Shown one piece after another: positions 1-7,518 of a stretch of 64,000 nt of DNA (the first letter of the stretch is position 1; each line of letters opens with the position of its first letter). Made by a program: the position numbers and the translations under genes. The stretch is taken from the NCBI GenBank assembly GCA_021775315.1, contig JAJFIC010000052.1, positions 62,001 through 126,000 on the forward strand. Reading direction: 5' to 3'. Origin of the DNA: Paracoccaceae bacterium. Lineage in GTDB: Bacteria; Pseudomonadota; Alphaproteobacteria; Rhodobacterales; Rhodobacteraceae. The notes beneath the pieces are model-generated. The model did not search any database. It was given only the letters and a program-made list of their open reading frames with translations, and had not been told where the DNA came from.

Positions 1-1
1 G

Positions 2-529
2 TCGGTTCTGGTGCGCACTTATGCCTGGATGGTTCTGCTGGGGCGCGAGGGATTGATCAACATGGCCCTGGTCTATGTCGGCATCTTGGATGAGCCGATA
101 AAGATGATGTACACGTCAGGTGCTGTTTATGTTGCAATGGTGCAGATATTACTGCCGGTTGCCGTGATCACGTGCTACGGAACCATGGCCGATATCGATC
201 AAAGCCTGCTTAGTGCCGCCCGGGTAATGGGGGCCAAACCTTTTGCAGCCTTCCGCCGGGTTTTCCTACCCCTATCGCTTGAGGGGGCCGTTACCGGATT
301 TCTGATTGTGTTCGTATTGTCGATGGGTTTCTTCATCGTACCGGCACTGGTTGGCGGGCCCAAAGATACGATGGTGGCCAATATTATTGCGGTGCAGGTC
401 GCCAAGGCTAATTGGGGCTTTGCTGCCTCGGTCGCGCTGATCTTGTTGGTGTTCACCCTGATCGCCATGACCCTGATCCGTGTTGTCAGCAAACGCCTGA
501 TCTATTCCGCTCGGGAGGAAACATCATGA
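2..529 (+). CDS. ABC transporter permease, PotB type (5' truncated by window)
   Basis: Inner-membrane permease of a binding-protein-dependent importer of the spermidine/putrescine type. The open frame runs in from the window edge, so the N-terminal part is missing; an apparent GTG at 11 is internal because family members carry the same VRTYAWMVLLGR stretch mid-protein. The cytoplasmic EAA loop that docks to the ATPase is visible (SAARVMGAKPFAAFRRVFLP), followed by two hydrophobic segments. The stop overlaps the next permease gene by 4 bp, the usual translational coupling. The ATPase and binding protein must lie upstream of the window. Substrate cannot be read from the sequence; the downstream acyl-CoA genes suggest a quaternary amine or similar acid. 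Confidence 0.85.
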   Translation, partial: SVLVRTYAWMVLLGREGLINMALVYVGILDEPIKMMYTSGAVYVAMVQILLPVAVITCYGTMADIDQSLLSAARVMGAKPFAAFRRVFLPLSLEGAVTGFLIVFVLSMGFFIVPALVGGPKDTMVANIIAVQVAKANWGFAASVALILLVFTLIAMTLIRVVSKRLIYSAREETS

Positions 530-1326
530 AATCCCTGCGAAACTCCCCCGGTTCGGTACTGATGACGCTGTTTTTCATCCTGACCATCCTATTTCTGTTC
601 TTTCCGATCATGGTGATCCTGCCGATGTCATTTTCTGCCGGTGAAACATTACAATTCCCGCCAAAGAGCTGGGGCCTCAGATGGTATCGCGAGTATTTCA
701 ACGATGATCTGTGGCGGGCATCCACTTTCCGCTCGCTGCGGATTGCGTTGATGGCCTCGATCTTGTCGACCGCTGCGGGCACGCTGGCCGCTGTCGGGCT
801 GGATCGGACCCGCAAATCACTGGTTCCGGTCTTCACCGGCCTGTTTCTGGCTCCGGCGATTATTCCAAATGTTATCATCGCGCTTGGGGTGTTCATCATG
901 GCGGTATGGACGGGGCTGACCAGTTCGGAACCTTTGCTGGTGATGGTGCATGCCATGCTGGGCCTGCCGTTTGTTTTGTTAATTGTCGGGGCGGCTTTAC
1001 GTCAGCAGGATCCGTCACTGGAAAACGCAGCTCGCGTATTCGGCGCAGGGCCCGTTCAGGCCTTTGTCACCGCCACACTGCCCCCGCTGACGCCTGCCAT
1101 CATATCGTCCCTGATCTTCGCGTTCTTCATCTCGTTTGACGAACTGATCTTTGCCCTGTTCGTCATGGGCGGCAAGGTAACCCTGCCAGTGCGCATCTGG
1201 TCAGACCTACAGCATTTCATCAACCCGACCATTGCCTCGGTCTCGACCATCTTTATCATCGCAACAACGCTGGCCATGACCACTGCTGAAATCCTGCGTC
1301 GACGCAGCGCCAACCGAAACGCCTGA
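526..1326 (+). CDS. ABC transporter permease, PotC type
   Basis: Second permease subunit, 266 residues, normal length for PotC. Start chosen at the ATG at 526, preceded by a strong GGGAGGA ribosome site and overlapping the upstream stop (ATGA); longer upstream reading would run into the first permease. It has about six hydrophobic segments and an EAA loop (ENAARVFGAGPVQAFVTATL). It should pair with the upstream permease in the membrane. It is followed after 11 bp by a crotonase gene, so transport and catabolism of the imported compound are probably one transcript. Confidence 0.87.
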   Translation: MKSLRNSPGSVLMTLFFILTILFLFFPIMVILPMSFSAGETLQFPPKSWGLRWYREYFNDDLWRASTFRSLRIALMASILSTAAGTLAAVGLDRTRKSLVPVFTGLFLAPAIIPNVIIALGVFIMAVWTGLTSSEPLLVMVHAMLGLPFVLLIVGAALRQQDPSLENAARVFGAGPVQAFVTATLPPLTPAIISSLIFAFFISFDELIFALFVMGGKVTLPVRIWSDLQHFINPTIASVSTIFIIATTLAMTTAEILRRRSANRNA

Positions 1327-1337
1327 GGACAAACCAC

Positions 1338-2123
1338 ATGCCCATCAATTATGAAAAATCCGACGGTATTGCGACGATCACGATCGACAATCCTCCGGTG
1401 AATGTGTTTACGCCCGAACTGCATAAAGAGCTTTATGACGTGCTGAGGGATTTCAACGCTGACGCGGATGTTCGCTGTGGCATACTGACGGGTGCTGGCG
1501 ACCGGGCATTCTCGGCTGGCGACGACATCAAATCGCCACGTCCGGAACGCACTCGTCTGGAAACGGTGGAGCGCCACCTATCACCTCGCGTTGACGGCGA
1601 TTGTCTAGAATATCCGGGCTGGGAGCAGGAGATCATGACACTGCCGCGTCACAAGCCGATCATCGGTGCCGTTAACGGTGTGTGCGTCGGGCAGGGGTTC
1701 ATGTTCATGATGCTGCTGACCGATATCCGCTATTCGGTGCCTGATGCACGGTTCGGCTTGCCCGAAATCGCTTATGGTATGGGCGGCGCCGGGGGAGCGC
1801 TGGGGCTTGGCAAAATGATCCCGCAAACAGCGGCGATGGAGCTGCTATTGCTGGGCGACAAAGTGTCGGCTGAAAAGGCTGAGCGCATGTTCCTGATCAA
1901 TGGCATTGTCGATTCTGGCAATCTAATGTCCACTGCTCGCGCGGCAGCAGAACGCATCGCCTCGCACCCCGCGTTGGGTGTCAGGGTCGAAATGGAGGCC
2001 TATCAACGCGCGCAAGATATGTCGCGCAGCGACGCGATGGCGCTGGCTGGTCATATGTACCGCATGATCCGTTCAGTTCAGGATAAGGAGCCACCATTGG
2101 CCAGAAAGGGGGCCGCTGAATGA
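1338..2123 (+). CDS. enoyl-CoA hydratase/isomerase family protein
   Basis: Crotonase-fold protein of 261 residues, normal length. The oxyanion-hole loop FSAGDDIK and the second loop around GVCVGQGF are present, and the downstream glutamate of the PEIAYG segment (Glu164 position of rat crotonase) is conserved. The other general acid/base glutamate of classical hydratases is not at its usual place (VGQGFMFMMLLTD instead of a GGCELA-type segment), so the reaction may be isomerisation, dehydration of a special substrate, or thioester cleavage rather than standard hydration. Its stop overlaps the following CoA-ligase by 4 bp, which suggests that enzyme supplies its substrate. Confidence 0.85.
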   Translation: MPINYEKSDGIATITIDNPPVNVFTPELHKELYDVLRDFNADADVRCGILTGAGDRAFSAGDDIKSPRPERTRLETVERHLSPRVDGDCLEYPGWEQEIMTLPRHKPIIGAVNGVCVGQGFMFMMLLTDIRYSVPDARFGLPEIAYGMGGAGGALGLGKMIPQTAAMELLLLGDKVSAEKAERMFLINGIVDSGNLMSTARAAAERIASHPALGVRVEMEAYQRAQDMSRSDAMALAGHMYRMIRSVQDKEPPLARKGAAE

Positions 2124-3754
2124 CCTGCTCGCCGGGACAGGAAGAGATTGAGGCGCTTTCTGCGGAACTCAAGGCAACTGATCTACCACTAAGCCTTGGC
2201 GCATTCGCCGCGGCGCAGGCTGAGAAATTTGGTGACGCTGTCGCCATTGACTATTTCCAGGATGGAATACAACTCAGCTATACTGACATCCACCACCGCT
2301 CAAACCGGATCGCTGCGAATCTGCTATTGCGTGGATACCGCAAGGGTTCCCATATCGCAGTGATGCTGCCAAATGGCCCGGCCTCGGTACTGGTCTGGTT
2401 TGCAATTATGAAAATCGGGGCGGTGATCGTGCCCGTGAACACGGCTTACGGCGGCAGTGAACTGGATTACCTTTTGAACCAATCCGACTCGCAGGCCATA
2501 GTCATCGCCGATCAATTCCTGCAAGCGTTGGACGCAATGAAAACCCGTCCGGACATGCTTTCAAAGCCAATGTTGGTTTACGGTACTGACCTTGGATCCT
2601 TGGAAGATGGCGGGCCGCTGGTCGGTTTTGATCCCGGTTATCCGATTGCCGCAACTGATCTGGCCAGCCTGCAATACACCTCAGGCACGACTGGTTTTCC
2701 CAAGGGCTGTATGCTGACGCAGGAATATTGGTTGTTGCTTTCGCATTCAGTTGCATTGGTTCACAAAAGCTATGGCAGCTCGCGACTGTTCTTTTGGGCC
2801 CCGTTTTTCTATATGGACGGGCAATGGTCGTACCTGTCGGCAATGGCCATCGGAGGTACGGCAATTGTGGCCTCAAAGATGAGTCTGACAAAATTCCTCG
2901 ATTGGCTTGAGGAACATCAGGCACATTATTGCGTGTTGCCCGAACCGATCATGAAAACAGCTCCTCCTTCGGCCAGCGACGCAAACTTGCCGCTCAAATT
3001 CGCTCATACCTTCGGCTGGCACCCTTCCGCCCGCGCAGAAGCTGAAAACCGTTTCAACACAGTGGCCCGAGATGGCTTCGGCATGACAGAGGTTGGCCCG
3101 GCAATGATCTGCCCCAAAGATTCAGGCGACAAGCTTTTGCGAAACACTTGCGGTGTTGCCGCCCCATATCGCGAAACCCGCGTGGTGGACGAAGATGGCA
3201 ATGAATGCGCTGCGGATCAGCCGGGTGAGCTGCAAATTAAGGGCCGCGCAATAATGCTTGGCTATTACAAACGTCCTGATGCAAATGCTGAAAGTTTTGA
3301 TGGTGATTGGTTTCGGACCGGTGATTTGTTCGTCAAAGACGCTGATGGGTATCACCGTATCGTCGGGCGGTTGAAAGAGATGATCAAACGAGCCGGTGAA
3401 AACATCTCGGCCAGCGAGGTTGAAGCTGCGTTGCGTGAGGCCCCTGAAATTGCTGAAGTTGCAGCTATAGCCGTACCCGATGACGCGCGCCGCGAAGAGG
3501 TCATGGTGTTGGTAAAACTGGCAAATGGGATTACGGAGGGAGAGTTCCCTCCTGAGGCAGTGAAAATGCATGCGGCCAGCCGGCTTGCTGGCTTTAAGCG
3601 GCCCAGATACCTTGCCTATGCGGACGAGTTTCCGAGAACAGCAACCAACAAGATCGCCAAATCTCGGATCGGGCTGGAAACCCGCCCAAACACAGTATTT
3701 GACCTTTCCAACGGACACACGCTGTCAGGGACTAAGATAGACGTGCTGTTTTAG
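2120..3754 (+). CDS. class I adenylate-forming acyl-CoA ligase, CaiC-like
   Basis: ATP-dependent carboxylate-CoA ligase of 544 residues. The AMP-binding P-loop YTSGTTGFPKG lies near residue 183, the GYYKRPDAN segment and the RTGDL hinge near residues 380-400, and the C-terminal lysine motif region is ENISASEVEAAL. Overall it resembles crotonobetaine/carnitine-CoA ligases, but AMP-ligase specificity is hard to read. Last gene of a four-gene run (two permeases, crotonase, ligase) with 4-bp overlaps. Inference: the imported acid is activated to a CoA thioester and processed by the crotonase. No CaiA/CaiB homologue is beside it, so carnitine or gamma-butyrobetaine remains a guess. Confidence 0.85.
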   Translation: MTCSPGQEEIEALSAELKATDLPLSLGAFAAAQAEKFGDAVAIDYFQDGIQLSYTDIHHRSNRIAANLLLRGYRKGSHIAVMLPNGPASVLVWFAIMKIGAVIVPVNTAYGGSELDYLLNQSDSQAIVIADQFLQALDAMKTRPDMLSKPMLVYGTDLGSLEDGGPLVGFDPGYPIAATDLASLQYTSGTTGFPKGCMLTQEYWLLLSHSVALVHKSYGSSRLFFWAPFFYMDGQWSYLSAMAIGGTAIVASKMSLTKFLDWLEEHQAHYCVLPEPIMKTAPPSASDANLPLKFAHTFGWHPSARAEAENRFNTVARDGFGMTEVGPAMICPKDSGDKLLRNTCGVAAPYRETRVVDEDGNECAADQPGELQIKGRAIMLGYYKRPDANAESFDGDWFRTGDLFVKDADGYHRIVGRLKEMIKRAGENISASEVEAALREAPEIAEVAAIAVPDDARREEVMVLVKLANGITEGEFPPEAVKMHAASRLAGFKRPRYLAYADEFPRTATNKIAKSRIGLETRPNTVFDLSNGHTLSGTKIDVLF

Positions 3755-4161
3755 GATATGATCAAGCTTATCAGTCGATCGGAGAGGGTAGAATTCCGCT
3801 CAAGTAACAACCGCACTTGATCCATACTCAGTTTGGGAAGTTTCATGCCATTGTTCGCAATTGCCAAGCTGCCGTTAACCGCGCTCTGATCGAAGGTCCG
3901 GTCTGGGCTGTTTTGCCGGCGGAAGCAACGATGCGCAGTGACCGTTTTGTCCCCAATAACAGCCATTGGCGCTCCGACCACTGAATGTCTGTTATTGCTT
4001 CGGTAGGGATTAAACCTACAAAAAACAGCAAGGCTGGGTCGACTCCGCAGACGCCAAGTTGAGCGCGCGCCAATGCACGACATCATGCTGGACAGAGTGC
4101 CATTTCACTAGACACCAAATCGCTCAACGAGCATCTTTTCTGAGAGCCAGAGCTTTGAACG
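3755..4161. other. 407-bp convergent intergenic stretch with no recognisable gene
   Basis: The space between the CoA ligase and the opposing HyuA gene. Open frames exist on the minus strand (one of 111 codons reaching back to 3751) but their translations show no familiar motif, domain or membrane segment, and base composition resembles decayed coding DNA. Best reading is a gene remnant or spacer. Nothing regulatory was recognised. Confidence 0.5.
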
Positions 4162-6168
4162 TTAACTGTCAGCGATCCTCGGGCGCCCAGAGGCCTCAAT
4201 CGTAAGTGTGGCCTCCAGGAAAACCTCGCGGTTTTCGGCTTTGGCGGATCTGATGCTGTGCGATGCAGTGATGTCAATGTCCTCCACACCCGAAGCGTGC
4301 ATTTCAAGGCGGGCTTGTTCCGTTAGGTGGGCCGTCAATCGCGCGAAAGCGGTGTCTTTTACAACAAATGTTTCGGGTTCACCGTCTAAATGCACCCGAA
4401 ACTGCCCTTCGGCCGGGGAGGTGATGGTGCCGCGTTTGCGGATTGTCACACGGCCAACCACCGCACCGATTGCATTGGCGACGCCAGCATATTCTGGCAG
4501 GATCATGTTGCATCCCAAAAGATCACCAACTGCCGGGTAATAGGTTGAAGCAGAGGCGCCCAGCCCAATTACATCAACAGCCAGGCCTGCGTCGACGCGC
4601 ACGAGGCCTCGGTGACCCGCAAGCCCTCTTTGGGTCAGGATATGGCGGGCAAGATCGGCAGGTGGAAGATCGAAAGAGACTTCTTCTTCGGTGAAAGCAC
4701 ATTCCAGCAAAGCCAGACCCGTTTGATTGGTTAGTCGGTCAATCACCAGCTTGGCCACTTCCAGCGGATCAGAAGAAAACTTATTGCCCGCGCCAGTTTT
4801 ACGACGGCCAAATTGTTCCAGCGCCATGCGGGCGCCGTCTGTGTTCCACTCATTCATAAGGCCCAAAGCGTGGGCCGCATCAGACGGCGTAAGACCCGAA
4901 ACCTGAACCAAACCACGGTCAATAAGACGGCGATAGGCCGACATTTCGGCACGGGATTCAAAAATTGCATCTACGGGATGCACGGTACTTCCGATACGTT
5001 TGAGCAGCGTTGTTTCACGCTCGCCGATGCCGTCGCGTGCCACGTTTGGAACGGCCCGCACGAATAACCCATCATGTTCACCCGTTAAGGACGCGGCGAC
5101 CTGACGTTCCAATGCCGGAAGAACCACATCGGGCGCTTGGCTCGCGATAAGACTGATCGGAATACGTCGGCGTGGTCCTAACGAAATGTCACCCTGTAAG
5201 CCCTTGGAAACAAAATGAACCTCGCTATCACCTCCCAAGCCGGTGGTGTGCATAGCGACAGCCTCGACCATTGTGCGGTATGGGCCAACACGGGCACCGG
5301 CGGCATCAATGGCGGGTCGCCCGTTGCGAAGAACCGCGATATCAGTTGTTGTACCACCAATATCAGAAACAAGTGCGTGGTCAGCACCGGTAAGCCAACG
5401 TGCGCCAACAATGGATGCAGCGGGGCCAGACAGGATCGTTTCAATCGGGCGGGCGCGGGCAAGTTCGGCACCTATTAAGGCGCCATCGCCCCGCACAACC
5501 ATTAGCGGCGCTTGAATGCCAAGGGATTTCAGCTCGCTCGTTGCCTGGATGATTAGGCGGTCGATCATGCCAATCAGTCGTGCATTCAGAACGGCGGTCA
5601 GCGCGCGTTTGGGGCCGTTAAGCTTTGCCGAAAGCTGGTGCGATTGGCTGACAGGTCGCCCTGTCTTTTCGGTGATCAATTTCGCCGCGATCAATTCATG
5701 GGCCGGATTGCGGGTGGCAAACTGGCTGGCAACAGCATAGGCCGAGACAGTGCCTCCATCAGCAGTCAACCAATTTTCCAGGGCGTTCGCGTCAAAAGAA
5801 GTGATCTCTGTACCGGAATGATCATGCCCGCCCGCCAGAACGATTACAGGGTCACCTTTAAGCGCGTCGGTTAAGCCCTGGGCCAATAGATCTCGTTCGC
5901 GAAACCCAATATAGACGAGCCCGACACGTTCACTTTGGCCCTCAACCAACGCGTTTGTCGCAAGTGTTGTGGATAACGAGGCAAGTGCGATATCGGATGG
6001 ATTCACACCGCTTTGACCCAAAACAGCGCGCACGGCCGCCCCAATTCCAAGGGCAAGATCGTGCCGCGTGGTAAGCGATTTAGCCGAAGCAACCACAGTA
6101 ACGTCATCGCGGATTATGACGGCGTCGGTATATGTCCCGCCTGTATCAACGCCTAGCAAAAGTGCCAT
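4162..6168 (-). CDS. hydantoinase/oxoprolinase family protein, HyuA type
   Basis: ATPase of the HyuA/acetone-carboxylase-beta/oxoprolinase A superfamily, 668 residues, full length. The N terminus carries the ASKHA phosphate-binding loop LLGVDTGGTYTDAV, and the second glycine-rich loop SDIGGTTTDIAVL is at about residues 272-284. These enzymes use ATP to open cyclic amides or to carboxylate ketones, and usually work with a HyuB partner encoded next door. No HyuB is present on either side here, so the partner is elsewhere or this belongs to the stand-alone branch. It is a single gene, convergent with the CoA ligase. The substrate is unknown. Confidence 0.82.
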   Translation of the reverse strand: MALLLGVDTGGTYTDAVIIRDDVTVVASAKSLTTRHDLALGIGAAVRAVLGQSGVNPSDIALASLSTTLATNALVEGQSERVGLVYIGFRERDLLAQGLTDALKGDPVIVLAGGHDHSGTEITSFDANALENWLTADGGTVSAYAVASQFATRNPAHELIAAKLITEKTGRPVSQSHQLSAKLNGPKRALTAVLNARLIGMIDRLIIQATSELKSLGIQAPLMVVRGDGALIGAELARARPIETILSGPAASIVGARWLTGADHALVSDIGGTTTDIAVLRNGRPAIDAAGARVGPYRTMVEAVAMHTTGLGGDSEVHFVSKGLQGDISLGPRRRIPISLIASQAPDVVLPALERQVAASLTGEHDGLFVRAVPNVARDGIGERETTLLKRIGSTVHPVDAIFESRAEMSAYRRLIDRGLVQVSGLTPSDAAHALGLMNEWNTDGARMALEQFGRRKTGAGNKFSSDPLEVAKLVIDRLTNQTGLALLECAFTEEEVSFDLPPADLARHILTQRGLAGHRGLVRVDAGLAVDVIGLGASASTYYPAVGDLLGCNMILPEYAGVANAIGAVVGRVTIRKRGTITSPAEGQFRVHLDGEPETFVVKDTAFARLTAHLTEQARLEMHASGVEDIDITASHSIRSAKAENREVFLEATLTIEASGRPRIADS

Positions 6169-6435
6169 GTCATGCCTTATATTTCTGGTCCATATATGTG
6201 TCTAAGGGTGTTTAATGGTTTTGATCCGTTTCAACAGTTTAAAAACGACGAATGGCGACGGTTCCAGTCGATCAATGGCTGTCGTTGGGGCGACAAGGGT
6301 TTAACCACAACAGTTGGATCGCCAGCGCGCTGCCGTCGCTATACACGCCAATCCGCGCATAAATGTGATATCAAATGGTTCGCCCCTGTGCGGGGTCGCC
6401 GTGGGCAGGAAGCGGCAGCCCGATATGCGACACTG

Positions 6436-6913
6436 AAAGCGGCCATCGACAGCAAGCTACGTGGATGTGATCTGATCACTTTGAAAGTGGTCCACGGTTT
6501 TGCAGCTGACCAAGTGAAAGAACACGCATCGATTAACCAAAGAAGACCGCAAAGACCAATTCGGTTTTGAAATCACAGACGGTACACGAAAATCACTCAC
6601 ACGCTGGATAAATGATCCGCTAATGATGGGTTCGGAATTTATTTGGCCAGAACGCTTCCATAAACGCGCGCATATTTCGACTCACCAGTATGCCGGGCTT
6701 GTTCGGGATTGGGTGAAATCCATTGGCCTCGAACCGAGCGCCAATGGCACAAATTCGATGTGGCGAACCAAAGCTTCTCATATTTACAAGAAGACCTGAA
6801 ACCTAGGCTCAGTACAGCTTTTGATCGGCCATACAAAGATGGACAGCACTGTCAGTTGCCATAGAGTTGAACTGGAAGACGCTCTAGCAATTTCGGAAGC
6901 CATTGAAATCTAA
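6436..6913 (+). pseudogene. degraded tyrosine recombinase/integrase
   Basis: Remnant of a short alphaproteobacterial site-specific integrase. The first part (AIDSKLRGCDLITLKVV at about 6442-6490) and the second part (FEITDGTRKSLTRW onward) are in different frames; an extra T in the TTTT run at 6564-6567 accounts for the shift. A further in-frame TGA at 6797-6799 interrupts IYKKT/NLGSVQLLIGHTKMDS, where relatives have glycine. Catalytic residues are also lost: the THSMRRT segment reads TNSMWRT, and the RYLG segment with the nucleophilic tyrosine reads SCHR. The last codons ELEDALAISEAIEI and the TAA stop match intact relatives. The N-terminal portion is not recognisable. Confidence 0.8.
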
Positions 6914-6919
6914 AAAGAT

Positions 6920-6941
6920 GGGCCGGCTTCACGGTCGGCCC
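6920..6941 (+). terminator. hairpin just after the integrase remnant
   Basis: GGGCCG and CGGCCC arms enclose a short loop seven bases after the integrase stop. No clean T-run follows. It is probably the old transcription terminator of the integrase gene. Confidence 0.4.
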
Positions 6942-7227
6942 CGTGAACAGAGCCAGGCAAAATGCAGCAAACGGCCCCTTTCTATTCGGGAATATAAAAA
7001 TGAGACCAATCGATGTCTGAAACACACTATCGTTCGTAATATCTTAGCGCATCTTTTCTGGCTAGAAAGATTGAAAGCCCCGCGTTGACCAATATTTGAG
7101 CATAAATGTGAAACTAGGATTTCGATTTGGGCCAAATATTTGGTGCCTGATTGGTATCTAAATCATATGTGGAAGTTGAATGATTTCCCGAAAATTAGCC
7201 CAACACAGTGTATTGGTGAAACGTAAA

Positions 7228-7255
7228 TGGTGAGCCGGTCGGGGCTCGAATCCGA
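7228..7255 (-). other. tRNA 3'-end fragment (possible attachment-site remnant)
   Basis: Read on the minus strand the segment gives a T-arm (TCGGA, loop TTCGAGC, CCCGA; one mismatched closing pair), a 7-nt acceptor strand CCGGCTC, the discriminator A and an encoded CCA. No matching 5' acceptor strand or normal D/anticodon arm was found in the preceding bases, so this is not a complete tRNA. A lone tRNA 3' end near a dead tyrosine integrase is what an att site left by an integrated element looks like. It differs from the neighbouring selC 3' end, so selC itself was not the target. Confidence 0.45.
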
Positions 7256-7416
7256 GACTTGCTATATAAAAGTTAGCGAGGACGTAGACTGCGCCAAAAT
7301 ATTACTTCAGCGGTCCAATCCCAGCAATATCAAATTACATGTTAGGGTTAAAGTTTGGGCAAGGAATTCCCTACTTAAAAAACATGCAATTATATCAACT
7401 AAATAGCGGTTCTCGT

Positions 7417-7512
7417 TGGCGGAGAAGGAAGGAGTCGAACCCTCCTGAGACGACGTTGTCGCCTCAAACCGGTTTTGAAGACCGGCGGCGCCACCGGGCG
7501 CCTCGCTTCTCC
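7417..7512 (-). tRNA. selC: tRNA-Sec (anticodon UCA)
   Basis: A 96-nt tRNA including an encoded CCA (7417-7419). The acceptor arms GGAGAAG and CTTCTCC pair fully, the anticodon loop is CTTCAAA with anticodon UCA that reads UGA, and there is a very long variable arm formed by TGAGGCGAC and GTCGTCTCA. The T-arm loop is GGTTCGA. These proportions (about 96 nt, long variable arm, UCA anticodon) are specific for bacterial selenocysteine tRNA. The 5' end lies only 6 nt after the selB stop on the same strand, so it may be cut out of the selB transcript. Confidence 0.96.
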
Positions 7513-7518
7513 TGATGT

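Larger units (their letters stand above)
6914..7416. other. AT-rich non-coding scar between integrase remnant and tRNA-Sec
   Basis: About 500 bases distinctly richer in A and T than the flanking genes. No open frame with recognisable content is present. It contains the hairpin after the integrase and a tRNA 3'-end-like segment at 7228-7255. The composition and the dead integrase point to the residue of a mobile element. Confidence 0.55.

Noticed and set aside
3751-4086. 111-codon minus-strand frame between the CoA ligase and HyuA gene
   Set aside because: No ribosome site, no familiar motif; treated as spacer or remnant.
6797-6799. In-frame TGA in the integrase remnant as a third selenocysteine codon
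   Set aside because: Relatives have glycine there, a frameshift lies upstream, catalytic residues are lost and no SECIS-like hairpin follows; it is a decay mutation.
7228-7330. A complete tRNA on the minus strand ending at the CCA at 7228-7230
   Set aside because: No 5' acceptor strand pairing with CCGGCTC and no proper D or anticodon arm; only the 3' end is present.
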